Assembly (NCBI RefSeq): GCF_016860525.1
Contig: NZ_BNEA01000001.1
Location: forward strand, 1,815,501-1,879,500
Reading direction: 5' to 3'
DNA from: Streptomyces rubradiris
GTDB lineage: Bacteria > Actinomycetota > Actinomycetes > Streptomycetales > Streptomycetaceae
Length of the DNA: 64,000 bases
Shown here: positions 43,731-53,218 of the stretch, one piece after another
Layout: the number at the start of each line of letters is the position of its first letter
Position numbering within the stretch: the stretch's first letter is position 1
Program-made: the position numbers and the translations under genes
The notes under the pieces: generated by a model
Told to the model about the DNA's origin: nothing
The model's database searches: none
What the model saw: the letters and a program-made list of their open reading frames with translations, nothing else

Positions 43731-44252
43731 GTGATGGACGAGACGGAGTTCTGGGAGCTGATCGACTCCAGCCGCGGGGCCGCCGAGGGGGACCCCGAGG
43801 AACAGGCCGACCTGCTCGTGGAGCGGCTGCTGCGGCTGGACCCGGAGCAGGTGCTGGACTTCGCCCGCCACTTCGAGGCCCGCTACAACCGCGCCTACCG
43901 CTGGGACCTGTGGGGTGCCGCCTGGCTGCTGCTGGACGGGTGCAGCGACGACGCGTTCGACTTCTTCCGGTGCTGGCTGATCGGCCAGGGCCGGGAGGTG
44001 TTCGAGGGGGCCCTGCACGACCCGGACGCGCTGGCCGGGCTGCTGGGCGAGTTCGACGAGGAGATCGACGGCGACGGCGAGGAGCTGGGGTACGCGGCGG
44101 ACGAGGCGTACGAGCGGCTGACCGGCACCGTCGCCCCCGAGCTGGGCCTCGCCCCGGCCCCGGCCGAGCCCGAGGGCACGCCGCTGGACCTGGAGGACGA
44201 CCGGGTGCTCGCCGAGCGGTTTCCCCGGTTGTGGGAGCGGCTGCGGACATGA
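43731..44252 (+). CDS. DUF4240 protein
   Basis: 173 aa from GTG 43731 (or 172 from ATG 43734). GATGCT is 6 nt before the GTG, which fits a leaderless start. It matches DUF4240: MDETEFWELIDSSR and WDLWGAAWLLLDGCSDDAFDFFRCWLIGQGREVFE. Acidic, soluble, with no known active site. Its stop is 5 bp from the stop of the convergent amidase gene. Members are often near envelope or immunity-type genes; here only the position is known. Confidence 0.85.
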   Translation: MMDETEFWELIDSSRGAAEGDPEEQADLLVERLLRLDPEQVLDFARHFEARYNRAYRWDLWGAAWLLLDGCSDDAFDFFRCWLIGQGREVFEGALHDPDALAGLLGEFDEEIDGDGEELGYAADEAYERLTGTVAPELGLAPAPAEPEGTPLDLEDDRVLAERFPRLWERLRT

Positions 44253-44257
44253 CGGCC

Positions 44258-45274
44258 TCACGGCTGTTCCCCGTGTCTCCCGCCTCCGGTCGGCTCGGCC
44301 CGGCCGGGGCCGCCGCCGGCTTTGACGCCGGTGCTGGGCGCGGCCGTGGGGCGGGGGGAGGTGCGCGGGCCGTGGGTCTTCAGGGGCGGCGTCACGGCCG
44401 GCTTGCGGGGTGGCGTGGTGACCGGCTTCCGGGAGGGCGTCGCGGCCGGGCGGCCCTGGAGCTGGGCGGCCCGTTCCCGGATGGCCGGGAGGCGGGCGGT
44501 CAGGGCCGCGCCGGGGCAGCTGGTGTGGAATCCGGCGTCGTGCCCGGCGAGGGCGGGCAGGGTGGCGGTGGCACCCGACCGGTAGCGGCTCTCTCCGCTG
44601 CTGGACACCAGCCGGGCCCGGCCGCGCGGGTCGATGTCGGCGAGCCCGAGCTTCCAGGCCGCGAGGGCGGCGATGGCCTCGGTCATGGCCCGGGGCACGG
44701 GGACGCCGGCGGTGAAGGTGCCGAGGGCGGCGATCCCGGCGGTGCGGTGGTTGAAGCCCTGGGAGTGGGCGCCGGTGACGGGCCGGTCGACGCCTCCGGC
44801 CCGGCCCTCGTAGATGGTGCCGCAGCGGTCGACGAGGAAGTTGTAGCCGATGTCGTCCCAGTGCCGGGCGCCGGTCTGGCCGGCGTACAGGCCGCGGATG
44901 ATGCGCGGCGCGTCGGCGCAGGCGTAGTCGTTGGGCGAGTCGGTGTGGTGCAGGAAGACGGCCACCACCTTGTCGTCGTAGCGCGGGGGCGGCTGGGTGT
45001 GCCCGGTGACGCGGTCCAGCCAGGCGGAGCGCGGCACGATGCGCGGCCGGGCGGCCCGGTGCCCGGCGGGCGGCCGGGCTCCGGCGGCGGGGCGGTCGGG
45101 GCGGGCGGCGGCGCGCTCGGCGCCGCGGGCGCACAGGACCAGAGCGCCGACGGCGAGCAGCCCGGGCAGGCAGCCGAGCAGCACCAGCAGCGCCCCGGGT
45201 ATCCGCCGTGCGGTACGGGGGCTCCCCGCGGCGGGCCGTGCCGGGGCCTGCGGGGCTCTTCGGAGGACACGCAT
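44258..45274 (-). CDS. N-acetylmuramoyl-L-alanine amidase (PGRP-type) with Pro-rich tail
   Basis: 338 aa. A basic N-terminus and one membrane helix (about residues 25-48) precede a peptidoglycan-recognition amidase domain (about 85-255): VAVFLHHTDSPNDY, HWDDIGYNFLVDRCGTIYEGRAGG, GHDAGFHTSCPG. The last ~80 residues are Pro/Arg/Thr-rich (PPRKP, PPLKTH) and probably unfolded, perhaps wall-spanning. Diverges from the MarP-like gene. GACAGT lies 6 nt before ATG 45274 on the minus strand. Confidence 0.87.
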   Translation of the reverse strand: MRVLRRAPQAPARPAAGSPRTARRIPGALLVLLGCLPGLLAVGALVLCARGAERAAARPDRPAAGARPPAGHRAARPRIVPRSAWLDRVTGHTQPPPRYDDKVVAVFLHHTDSPNDYACADAPRIIRGLYAGQTGARHWDDIGYNFLVDRCGTIYEGRAGGVDRPVTGAHSQGFNHRTAGIAALGTFTAGVPVPRAMTEAIAALAAWKLGLADIDPRGRARLVSSSGESRYRSGATATLPALAGHDAGFHTSCPGAALTARLPAIRERAAQLQGRPAATPSRKPVTTPPRKPAVTPPLKTHGPRTSPRPTAAPSTGVKAGGGPGRAEPTGGGRHGEQP

Positions 45275-45382
45275 GATCCCACTGTCAAGCCGCCGGGCCG
45301 TACCCGCGCCGCGCGCTCTGCCACCTGGCGGAACCTTCGTCCCGGTCCGGGTCAGTTCCGGGGGACGGGAAAGGCGGCTGCC

Positions 45383-46564
45383 GTGAACCTGCTGGATCTG
45401 CTGCTCGCCGTGGTGGCCGTCTGCTCCGCGGTGTCGGGATACCGGCGCGGGCTGGTGGCCGGGTGCGTCTCGCTGGCCGGGTTCGCGGGCGGCGCGGCCG
45501 TCGGGATGTGGCTGCTGCCGTGGACGACGGGCCAGGTGCGGGGTTCGGCGGCGGTCACGGCGCTCGCCGCGGTGACGCTGCTGGTGCCGGCGGTGCTGGG
45601 GCGCGGGCTGGCGGGCCGGCCGGCGCGGCGGCTGCGCGGGCGGCTGGACCGGGGCCCGCTGCGGGCGGCGGACGGGGTCGGGGGCGCGGCGGTGAACGCG
45701 GTCGCGGTGCTGGTGGTGGCGGGGGTGGCGGCGGGCGTGCTGGGCGCGGCCCCGGCCCCGGCGCTGACGGCGGAAGTACGGGAGTCGACCCTGCTGAGCG
45801 CGGTGCGGCAGCGGATGCCCGAGACCACGCCCGCCTGGTTCGCGCGGGCCACGTCCGCGCTGTCCGGGGCGGGCCTCCCACGGGTGTCCGGCCCGTTCGG
45901 GTCCGAGTCGGCGGCCCCGGCGGCCCGGCCGGGAAGCGACGGTGTCACCCCGGCCGCGACCCGGGCGGCCCGGCGCAGCACGGTCAAGATCGAGGGGTTC
46001 GCGGGCGCCGAGGGCCGCGAGGGCAGCGGGTTCGTCTACGCGTCCGGGCGGGTGCTGACCAACGCGCACGTGGTGGCCGGCATCGACCGGCCGGGCGTGC
46101 GGGTCGGCGGGGCCGGGCGGTCGTACCCGGCCCGGGTGGTGCTGTTCGACCCGGGCCGGGACGTGGCGGTGCTGTACGTGCCCGGGCTGCGCGCTCCGGC
46201 GCTGCGGTTCGCCCCGGACGCCGGGCGCGGGGAAGCGGCGGTGGTGGCGGGCTACCCGGAGGACGGGGGCCTGGACCTGCGGACGGCGTCGGTCACGGGC
46301 CGGGTGCGGGCGGTCGGCCCGGACATCTACGACGAGCGCACCCTCACCCGGGACGTGTACACGATCCGCTCCGAGGTCCTGCCGGGCAATTCCGGGGGCC
46401 CGCTGCTGACCCGGGACGGCCGGGTGCTCGGGATGGTCTTCGCCCGGTCCGCCTCGGACGCGGGGACGGGGTATGTGCTGACGGCGGCCGAGCTGACGGG
46501 CGACGCCCGGCGGGCGGCCACGGCGACGGCGCGGGTGGACACCGGGGAACTGGTCGCCGCGTAG
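45383..46564 (+). CDS. MarP-like membrane serine protease
   Basis: 393 aa. Four membrane helices (about 5-20, 26-45, 56-74 and 101-121) form a CvpA-like N-terminal part. An outside trypsin-like domain follows with a complete triad: H229 (TNAHVVAG), D260 (GRDVAVLYV) and S337 (EVLPGNSGGPLL). The Mycobacterium orthologue MarP protects against acid and oxidative stress by cleaving a cell-wall hydrolase. The neighbouring divergent amidase is an attractive, unproved substrate. GTG 45383 follows GGGAAAGG. Confidence 0.9.
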   Translation: MNLLDLLLAVVAVCSAVSGYRRGLVAGCVSLAGFAGGAAVGMWLLPWTTGQVRGSAAVTALAAVTLLVPAVLGRGLAGRPARRLRGRLDRGPLRAADGVGGAAVNAVAVLVVAGVAAGVLGAAPAPALTAEVRESTLLSAVRQRMPETTPAWFARATSALSGAGLPRVSGPFGSESAAPAARPGSDGVTPAATRAARRSTVKIEGFAGAEGREGSGFVYASGRVLTNAHVVAGIDRPGVRVGGAGRSYPARVVLFDPGRDVAVLYVPGLRAPALRFAPDAGRGEAAVVAGYPEDGGLDLRTASVTGRVRAVGPDIYDERTLTRDVYTIRSEVLPGNSGGPLLTRDGRVLGMVFARSASDAGTGYVLTAAELTGDARRAATATARVDTGELVAA

Positions 46565-46592
46565 CGCCACCGGGGCTTGGTGTCCCCTGTGT

Positions 46593-47081
46593 TCACAGGG
46601 CCCGGCCCATGCACACGTCGTCGACGTAGCGGCCGTCGAGGAAGAACTCCCCCGGCAGCACGCCCTCGACGGCGAAGCCCTCGGACTCGTACAGCGTCCG
46701 GGCCGGGGTGTTGTGCCCGAGCACCCGCAGGGTCAGCCGGCGGGCGCCGCGCTCGCGCGCGGTGTCGACGGCGGCCCGGATCAGCGCGCGCCCGACGCCC
46801 CGGCCGCGCGCCTCGCCGGCGACGGCGAACCCCTGGATCTGCAGGACGTGCGCGTTGGAGGCGAGCGGGGTGGGGCGGGCGAGGCGGACGTAGCCGAGCA
46901 GGCGTCCGCCGTCCTCGGCTACGAGGAAGTCCTCCGGGGGGTGCCTGTCGTCGAAGAACGGCGGGTACGGCGGCGCCGGCCGGGGTGTGACGGCGTGCAG
47001 GGTGGACCAGGTGGCCCGGTCGAGGAGGGCGAGTTCCTCCTCGTCGCGGGCCTGGGCGGTGCGTATGCGGGGGTCGGGCAT
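46593..47081 (-). CDS. GNAT-family N-acetyltransferase
   Basis: 162 aa. The acetyl-CoA site is GEARGRGVGRALIRAAVDTARERGARRLTLRVLG-like, centred on ARGRGVGRALI, and the C-terminal NTPARTLYESEGF fits the family. The ATG at 47081 has TAGGGT 7 nt upstream on the minus strand and no ribosome site. A longer in-frame start at 47117 is not supported. The substrate is unknown. Confidence 0.88.
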   Translation of the reverse strand: MPDPRIRTAQARDEEELALLDRATWSTLHAVTPRPAPPYPPFFDDRHPPEDFLVAEDGGRLLGYVRLARPTPLASNAHVLQIQGFAVAGEARGRGVGRALIRAAVDTARERGARRLTLRVLGHNTPARTLYESEGFAVEGVLPGEFFLDGRYVDDVCMGRAL

Positions 47082-47088
47082 GGCGATC

Positions 47089-47094
47089 ACCCTA
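47089..47094 (-). promoter_or_regulatory. -10 box of a likely leaderless start (GNAT gene)
   Basis: TAGGGT on the minus strand, 7 nt before the ATG at 47081. The plus-strand epimerase gene diverges and starts at 47156 with CATGCT at 47143-47148. Confidence 0.45.
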
Positions 47095-47155
47095 GGCCGC
47101 GCCGTCCGGGCGTCCAACGGGTTTCCGGGGTGCGGGTGGGGTCATGCTTGGGGCC

Positions 47156-48049
47156 ATGGAACGTTCACGTATCGCGGTGGCCGGCGCGTCCGGTCTCATC
47201 GGCGGTGCCCTGGTGCGGTCCCTGGCCGCCGACGGGCACGAGGTGGTGCGGCTGGTGCGCCGGGCGCCCGAGAGCCCGGACGAGGTCCACTGGGACCCGG
47301 AGCGGGGCCGGGTCGACGCGGTCGGGCTGACCGGGTGCGATGTGGTGGTCAATCTGGCGGCGGCCGGGGTGGGCGACCGGCGCTGGACCCCTCAGTACAA
47401 GCGGGTGCTGCGGGACAGCCGGGTGCTGGGCACGGCCGCGCTCGCCGAGGCGGTGGCCTCGCTGCCCGAGCCGCCCCGGGTGTTCGTGAACGGCAGCGCG
47501 ATCGGTTTCTACGGCGACACCGGCGGGCGGGTCGTGGACGAGCACGCGCCTCCCGGCGACGGTTTCCTGGCCCGGCTGTGCGTGGAGTGGGAGGAGGCGG
47601 CGGCGCCCGCCGAGGAGGCCGGGGTGCGGACGGTGTTCCTGCGCACGGGTCTGGTGGTGGCCCGGGGCGGCGGGGCCTGGGGGCGGCTGTTCCCGCTGTT
47701 CCGGGCGGGGCTCGGGGGACGGCTGGGCGACGGGCGGCAGTACTGGTCGTACATCGCGCTGCACGACGAGGTGGCCGCGATCCGGCATCTCGTCGACCGG
47801 GAGGACCTGTCCGGCCCGTTCAACCTGACCGCCCCGCAGCCGCTGACGAACCGGGAGATCACCGCGGCGATGGGCCGGGTGCTGCACCGGCCGGCGGTGT
47901 GCGCGGTGCCCGGCGCGGTGCTGCGCGCGGTCCTCGGGGAGATGGCCGGGGATGTGCTGGGCAGTCAGCGGGTGGTGCCCAAGCGGCTGCTGGAGTCGGG
48001 CTTCCGGTTCGCGTTTCCCGGCATCGAGGAGGCGATCCGCGCGGCGTGA
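47156..48049 (+). CDS. NAD-dependent epimerase/SDR protein (TIGR01777, YfcH-like)
   Basis: 297 aa. An N-terminal Rossmann motif IAVAGASGLIGGALV and conserved VVNLAAAGVGDRRW, NGSAIGFYGDTGG, RTGLVVARGGGAW place it in the YfcH/TIGR01777 group, whose substrate is not known. ATG 47156 is used rather than the in-frame 47144. It diverges from the GNAT gene, and a 182-bp gap separates it from the FAD oxidoreductase. Confidence 0.88.
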   Translation: MERSRIAVAGASGLIGGALVRSLAADGHEVVRLVRRAPESPDEVHWDPERGRVDAVGLTGCDVVVNLAAAGVGDRRWTPQYKRVLRDSRVLGTAALAEAVASLPEPPRVFVNGSAIGFYGDTGGRVVDEHAPPGDGFLARLCVEWEEAAAPAEEAGVRTVFLRTGLVVARGGGAWGRLFPLFRAGLGGRLGDGRQYWSYIALHDEVAAIRHLVDREDLSGPFNLTAPQPLTNREITAAMGRVLHRPAVCAVPGAVLRAVLGEMAGDVLGSQRVVPKRLLESGFRFAFPGIEEAIRAA

Positions 48050-48231
48050 TGAGCCGATTGCAACACGGGCGAACAAAAGTGACCGTATGCGACCTCCATG
48101 CGACCGTGCCCTGTTGATGCGCGACTCCTCCTGACCGATCACCGCCCTAACCTCGATCCGAACTCGGGTATCCGTGGCGCCAGTCGGAGGCATGGCTCCT
48201 CCACCGGCCGCGTAACCACAGGAGGGGCCTC

Positions 48232-49683
48232 GTGCTTGAGCCCGCGTACCAGGTGGACGTCGTCATCGTGGGGGCCGGCATCGCCGGCCTCTCGGCCGCT
48301 CACCGGCTGACCAGCGCCGGAATCACCACCGCGGTCCTGGAGGCCGCCCCGTACGTCGGCGGTCGCATGTCGACCGAGAAGGTCGACGGCTTCCGGCTCG
48401 ACCGCGCCGGACAGCTGCTGTCCACGTCCTACCCCGAACTCCGGCTGACCCCGGGCCTGGCCGAGCTGGCCGTGCGCCGCTTCGCGCCGGGTGTGCTGCT
48501 GCACCGCGACGGGCGCCTCCAGCGCGCGGGCGCCCCGGCGCTTGGCGGGAGCGCGAGGGGCGCACGGGGCGCACTCCACGCGGTGCGCGCCCTCGCCGGG
48601 ACGCCCAGGGGCACGGCCCACAGGGGCACGGCCCTCGGGGGCACGGTCGCCAGGGCCACGGCGGCCCGGGCCACGACCGGCCGGGGTACGACGGTCACGC
48701 CCGGCCGGACCGGCGCCGCGCCGGTGGGCGGCGCGGTGGACCAGGCCCGGCTGGGCGCCGCGCTCGGCCGGCTCGCGGCGACCCCCGTCGAGCGCGTCCT
48801 GGCCCGCCCCGAGCTGCCCGCCGCCCAGGCCCTGGCCCGGCGCGGGGTGCCGGCCCGCACCATCGACGGCTTCCTGCGCCCGCTGCTGGCCGCGCTGCTG
48901 TGCGACCCGGAGCTGACCACGTCCAGCCGGTGCGCCGACCTGGCGCTGCGCGCCTTCGCGAGCGGCCGGCTGTGCGTGCCGGAGGGCGGCGCGGAGGCCC
49001 TGCCGGAGCTGCTGGCGCGCGCGCTGCCGCCGGGCACGGTGCACACCGGGGTGCGGGTCACCTCGGTGTCCACGACCTCGGTGGCCACCGCCGAGCACGG
49101 TGAGATCCGCTGCCGGGCGGTGCTGCTGGCCACCGACGCGCGGGCCGCGGCGGAGCTGCTGCCCGGCCTGAGGGTGCCGGACTTCCATCCGGTGACGGTG
49201 GTCCACCACACCACAGACGAACCCGCGGAGGCCCTTCCGACCGGCGCCTCGCTGCTGCTGGACGCGGACCGGGGCGGGCCGGTGGCGCACACGGCGGTGC
49301 TCAGCGCCGTGGACCCGAGCCGGGCGCCGGCCGGCCGGGTGCTGATCTCCTCGACCGTGCTGGGCCCGCCGCCGGAGGGCGTCGACACCGCCGTGCGCAT
49401 CCACCTCGCCCGGCTCTACGGCACCTCCACGCGCCGCTGGGAGACGCTGGCCGTGCACCACATCCCCGAGGCGGTCCCGGCCATGCGCCCCCCGCACGAC
49501 CCGCGCCGCCCGGTGCGCCTCCTGGCGGGCCTGTACGTCTGCGGCGACCACCGCGACACCAGCACGGTCCAGGGCGCACTGCACTCCGCCCGCCGGGCGA
49601 CGTCGGCCATCCTGACGGACCTCGGCGCGACGGGCTCGATGCACCGCGCGGACCCGGCCCCGGTGCTGCCGAGGGCGGCCTAG
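48232..49683 (+). CDS. FAD-dependent amine oxidase/phytoene-dehydrogenase-like protein
   Basis: 483 aa. The N-terminal FAD motif VVIVGAGIAGLSAAHRL and the next block LEAAPYVGGRMSTEKVDGF mark the NAD(P)/FAD amine-oxidase/carotenoid-desaturase family. GTG 48232 follows CACAGGAGGGG. A low-complexity insert at residues about 105-167 contains six 15-bp repeats coding for (G/A)T-x-x-R pentads; it is not expected in this fold. A C-terminal conserved block (VRLLAGLYVCGDHRDTSTVQGALHSA) is intact. Substrate unknown. It converges with the TPR regulator, 25 bp away. Confidence 0.87.
   Translation: MLEPAYQVDVVIVGAGIAGLSAAHRLTSAGITTAVLEAAPYVGGRMSTEKVDGFRLDRAGQLLSTSYPELRLTPGLAELAVRRFAPGVLLHRDGRLQRAGAPALGGSARGARGALHAVRALAGTPRGTAHRGTALGGTVARATAARATTGRGTTVTPGRTGAAPVGGAVDQARLGAALGRLAATPVERVLARPELPAAQALARRGVPARTIDGFLRPLLAALLCDPELTTSSRCADLALRAFASGRLCVPEGGAEALPELLARALPPGTVHTGVRVTSVSTTSVATAEHGEIRCRAVLLATDARAAAELLPGLRVPDFHPVTVVHHTTDEPAEALPTGASLLLDADRGGPVAHTAVLSAVDPSRAPAGRVLISSTVLGPPPEGVDTAVRIHLARLYGTSTRRWETLAVHHIPEAVPAMRPPHDPRRPVRLLAGLYVCGDHRDTSTVQGALHSARRATSAILTDLGATGSMHRADPAPVLPRAA
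48610..48699. repeat. 15-bp tandem repeats inside the FAD oxidoreductase
   Basis: Six in-frame units starting at codon 127 (GTAHR, GTALG, GTVAR, ATAAR, ATTGR, GTTVT). The third-base pattern GGC ACG G is kept in most units. Lies in a variable surface-type segment. Confidence 0.8.
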
Positions 49684-49708
49684 CCCCAGGGCGCGGCTTC
49701 GCGCGGCC

Positions 49709-50974
49709 CTACCCCAGCGACGCGACCTTCTCCCGGTAGCCGCGTACCGGCGCCGCGTCCCGGTAGGGCTCCAGCCGGCGTTCGAAGTCCTTGACGTACT
49801 CCACCGCGCGGGCGGACCGCATCTCGGCGGCCTGCCCCGCGGCCTCCGCGGCGAGCGCGCACGCCTGGTCGAGTTCGCCGAGGCCGAGCCGCGCGGTGGC
49901 GAGAACGACCCGGCAGAACAGCCGGCTGCGGGCGAAGGCGGGCGCCCGCAGCTGGAGGGCGCGCTCGGCGTGCTGCGCGGCGGCCCGGAACTGCTGCAGG
50001 TCCCGGTGGCAGTGCGCGAACTCGTCGGCGAGCTGTCCCTCGTCGAAGAACCGGGCCCAGTACGGCACCTCGTCCCCGGGCCGGGCCGCCTCCAGCGCGC
50101 GCTCGGCGCGCACCAGCGCCGCGGTGCACGCGCGTACCTCGCCGAGGACGGCGTGCGCCCGCGCCTCGGAGGCGTGCAGCAGCGACTGCACGACGGGCGG
50201 GGCGCCGGTGCCGACGCCCTGCTGGGCGACCCGGGTCAGCTGCACGGCCTCCCTGCCGTGCCCGAGGTAGACGGCCTGGCGGCTCATGGTGACCAGGACG
50301 TAGGAGCCGTAGGCCCGGTCGCCGGCGGCCTGGGCGAGCCGCAGGGCCTGCACGAAGTAGCGCTGGGCGAGCCCGTGCGCGGCGATGTCGCCGGCGGTGA
50401 CCCGGTGGCCGGGGGCGCGTTCGGCACTCGCGCGGGCGCGGGCCGCTGCCGCCACCCCGGGCGGGAGCGGGGACCTGGCCGCGCCGGGCCGGCCCTGCTG
50501 CGGCACCCGGGGCCCCGGCTCGCGGGCCACCCGGTCGTCGGGCTTGCCGATCAGCCAGTCCCGGCTGGGCACGACCAGGCCCGCCGGGGTGAAGGCGATC
50601 TTGCGCAGCTCGGCGTGGCTGCCGGAGTCCTTGCGCCACAGGCCGCTGACGATGTCGACGGCCTCCTCCGGGGTGGCCGCGAACTCCAGCCCGGCGTACA
50701 CCGGCGCGCAGGAGTCCAGGCCGAGATCCTGGGCGGTGAGCCGGCGCCCTAGCCGGCGGGTGAAGACCTCGGCGATGAGGGCGGGGGTCGTGCCGCGCGG
50801 CTGCTGCCCGCGCAGCCAGCGGGTGACCGACGTCTTGTCGTATCTGAGGTCCAGCCCGTGTTCCAGACCGAGCTGATCGACGCGACGCGCCAGACCCGCG
50901 TTGGAGAACCCCGCTTCTGCGATGAGCGCGGCGAGCTGGCGGTTGGGGGTGCGCTGCGCGGGTCGGTCCGTCAT
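49709..50974 (-). CDS. TPR-containing transcriptional regulator (NsdA-like)
   Basis: 421 aa. An N-terminal helix-turn-helix-like domain (about 8-75: LAALIAEAGFSNAGLARRVDQLGLEHG, VTRWLRGQQPRG) is followed by ~300 residues of helical repeats typical of TPR (QRYFVQALRLAQAAGDRAYGSYV, HASEARAHAVLGEVRACTAALVRAERALEAA). The layout matches streptomycete regulators such as NsdA that hold back antibiotic production and sporulation, but orthology is not shown. ATG 50974. It diverges from lipB with a 238-bp gap. Confidence 0.8.
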   Translation of the reverse strand: MTDRPAQRTPNRQLAALIAEAGFSNAGLARRVDQLGLEHGLDLRYDKTSVTRWLRGQQPRGTTPALIAEVFTRRLGRRLTAQDLGLDSCAPVYAGLEFAATPEEAVDIVSGLWRKDSGSHAELRKIAFTPAGLVVPSRDWLIGKPDDRVAREPGPRVPQQGRPGAARSPLPPGVAAAARARASAERAPGHRVTAGDIAAHGLAQRYFVQALRLAQAAGDRAYGSYVLVTMSRQAVYLGHGREAVQLTRVAQQGVGTGAPPVVQSLLHASEARAHAVLGEVRACTAALVRAERALEAARPGDEVPYWARFFDEGQLADEFAHCHRDLQQFRAAAQHAERALQLRAPAFARSRLFCRVVLATARLGLGELDQACALAAEAAGQAAEMRSARAVEYVKDFERRLEPYRDAAPVRGYREKVASLG

Positions 50975-51212
50975 CTGCGGTGCGGTCTCCTGCCTTCCGG
51001 GCCGGTGGGCGTGCCCGGATTGCCTTTGAGCAGCCCTTATGGCCTCACGAACGGCGCGAATGTAGCGGAGAGTGAGCAGACGATCACACACTTTGCGCCA
51101 CCTTCATCCGATCGTGTGAGGAATGCCCGCCGGGCTGACGCGTGCGGCCCGGACGTACAGTGGCGTGGGCGCGATACATGCCTGACACACATCGCCGAGG
51201 GAGGCGCTTGCC

Positions 51213-52010
51213 GTGAGTGAGTTGCGGTTCGTCCGCAGGGGATTCGGTGCCGATGCCGTCGACTACCAGGTGGCCTGGGACGAGCAGCGCGGGATCCACG
51301 CGGCCCGGTTCGCCGACGAGGTCCCCGACACCGTCCTCCTGCTGGAGCACCCCCCGGTGTACACGGCCGGCCGGCGCACCGAGGACAGCGAGCGCCCGCT
51401 GGACGGCACCCCGGTCATCGACGTGGACCGCGGCGGCAAGATCACCTGGCACGGCCCGGGCCAGCTGGTGGGCTACCCGATCCAGAAGCTGCCCCGCCCG
51501 GTGGACGTGGTCGCGCACGTACGGCGGCTGGAGGAGGCGCTCATCCGCACCTGCGCCGAGTTCGGCCTGGAGACCACCCGGGTCGAGGGCCGCAGCGGCG
51601 TATGGGTGCTCGGCGACCCGGTCGAGCAGCGGCCGGCCCTCGGGGGGCTGTCCCTGGACTTCGACCCGCGCCTGACCGACGAGGAGTTCGACCCCCGGCT
51701 CAACGGCCCCGAGTACGCCCCGTCCAACGCGGGCCAGCGGCGCGAGGACCGCAAGATCGCGCAGATCGGCATCCGGGTGGCCAAGGGCGTCACGATGCAC
51801 GGCTTCTCGTTCAACGTGAACCCGGACATGAAGTGGTTCGACCGGATCATCCCGTGCGGCATCCGCGACGCGGGCGTGGCCTCCCTCGCGGGCGAGCTGG
51901 GCCGCGAGATCACGGTCGAGGAGGTCGTGCCGGTGGTGGAGAAGCACCTCAGGGACGTCCTGGAGAACGCGGTCCTCAGGCCCCGGGAGATCGAGAAGGC
52001 GTCCGCCTGA
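51213..52010 (+). CDS. lipB: octanoyltransferase LipB
   Basis: 265 aa. Transfers octanoyl from acyl carrier protein to lipoyl domains such as those of SucB. GTG 51213 follows GGGAGG. Motifs: [22 protein letters not shown], active Lys K181 (KIAQIGIR) and thiol C215 (IIPCGIRDA). The protein is longer than E. coli LipB (213 aa): a ~45-residue insert (about 133-178) lies between RSGVWV and the active Lys. lipA follows after 114 bp. Confidence 0.96.
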   Translation: MSELRFVRRGFGADAVDYQVAWDEQRGIHAARFADEVPDTVLLLEHPPVYTAGRRTEDSERPLDGTPVIDVDRGGKITWHGPGQLVGYPIQKLPRPVDVVAHVRRLEEALIRTCAEFGLETTRVEGRSGVWVLGDPVEQRPALGGLSLDFDPRLTDEEFDPRLNGPEYAPSNAGQRREDRKIAQIGIRVAKGVTMHGFSFNVNPDMKWFDRIIPCGIRDAGVASLAGELGREITVEEVVPVVEKHLRDVLENAVLRPREIEKASA

Positions 52011-52124
52011 CCGTCGGCACCGGGAATGTGCCCTGCGGTCGGGGGGTTGGTCTCACCGGCAGGGCGCAATGAGCACGGGCGTACCCTGGTGTACGCCGAA
52101 GAATCGAAGTCACAGGGAGCCGAC

Positions 52125-53090
52125 GTGTCCGCAGTCTCACCCGACGGACGCAAGATGCTGCGCCTGGAGGTCCGCAACAGCCAGACCCCCATCGAGCGCA
52201 AGCCCGAGTGGATCAAGACCCGGGCGAAAATGGGCCCCGAATACACGAAGATGCAGAACCTCGTGAAGAGCGAGGGCCTGCACACGGTGTGCCAGGAAGC
52301 CGGCTGCCCGAACATCTACGAGTGCTGGGAGGACCGCGAGGCGACCTTCCTCATCGGCGGCGACCAGTGCACCCGGCGCTGCGACTTCTGCCAGATCGAC
52401 ACCGGCAAGCCCGAGGCGCTCGACCGCGACGAGCCGCGCCGGGTGGGCGAGTCCGTGGTGACGATGGACCTGAACTACGCCACCATCACCGGCGTGGCCC
52501 GCGACGACCTGCCGGACGGCGGCGCCTGGCTGTACGCCGAGACCGTGCGCCAGATCCACGCCCAGACGGCGGACCGCGAGGGCGGCCGGACCAAGGTGGA
52601 GCTGCTGGCCCCCGACTTCAACGCGGTGCCCGAGCAGCTGGCGGAGGTGTTCGAGTCCCGCCCCGAGGTCTTCGCGCACAACGTCGAGACGGTCCCCCGG
52701 ATCTTCAAGCGGATCCGCCCCGGCTTCCGCTACGAGCGCTCCCTGAAGGTGATCACCGAGGCCCGCGACTTCGGCCTGGTCACCAAGTCGAACCTGATCC
52801 TCGGCATGGGCGAGACCCGCGAGGAGGTCAGCGAGGCGCTGAAGCAGCTGCACGAGGCGGGCTGCGAGCTGGTCACCATCACCCAGTACCTGCGCCCCTC
52901 CGTCCGGCACCACCCGGTGGAGCGCTGGGTGAAGCCGCAGGAGTTCGTGGAGCTGAAGGAGGAGGCCGAGCAGATCGGCTTCTCCGGTGTCATGTCCGGC
53001 CCGCTGGTGCGCTCCTCCTACCGCGCCGGGCGGCTGTACCAGATGGCCGTCGAGAAGCGGGGTGCGTTCGTCGCCGCCCAGGCGGTGTGA
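52125..53090 (+). CDS. lipA: lipoyl synthase LipA
   Basis: 321 aa. Radical-SAM enzyme that inserts sulfur at C6 and C8 of octanoyl groups. The auxiliary cluster motif C56-x4-C61-x5-C67 ([12 protein letters not shown]) and the radical-SAM motif C82-x3-C86-x2-C89 (CTRRCDFC) are complete. The C-terminal R(S)SY motif is present in [11 protein letters not shown] 52125 has AGGGAG 6 nt upstream. Second gene of a lipBA pair serving the nearby sucB. Confidence 0.97.
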   Translation: MSAVSPDGRKMLRLEVRNSQTPIERKPEWIKTRAKMGPEYTKMQNLVKSEGLHTVCQEAGCPNIYECWEDREATFLIGGDQCTRRCDFCQIDTGKPEALDRDEPRRVGESVVTMDLNYATITGVARDDLPDGGAWLYAETVRQIHAQTADREGGRTKVELLAPDFNAVPEQLAEVFESRPEVFAHNVETVPRIFKRIRPGFRYERSLKVITEARDFGLVTKSNLILGMGETREEVSEALKQLHEAGCELVTITQYLRPSVRHHPVERWVKPQEFVELKEEAEQIGFSGVMSGPLVRSSYRAGRLYQMAVEKRGAFVAAQAV

Positions 53091-53174
53091 GCCCCGCGGC
53101 CCCGGGCGCGCGGTGTGAGCCGCGCGTGTGAATCGTCGCACAAATCGCTACCGGCCGGTAATGGCCGGGTCGAC

Positions 53175-53218
53175 GCGGCCCCGGCCGTCCTCGCTGATGA
53201 GGGCGGCGCCGGGGCCGC
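53175..53218 (+). terminator. hairpin after lipA
   Basis: An 11-bp perfect stem (53175-53185 with 53208-53218) with a 22-nt loop, 84 bp after the lipA stop. No T-run. Confidence 0.5.
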
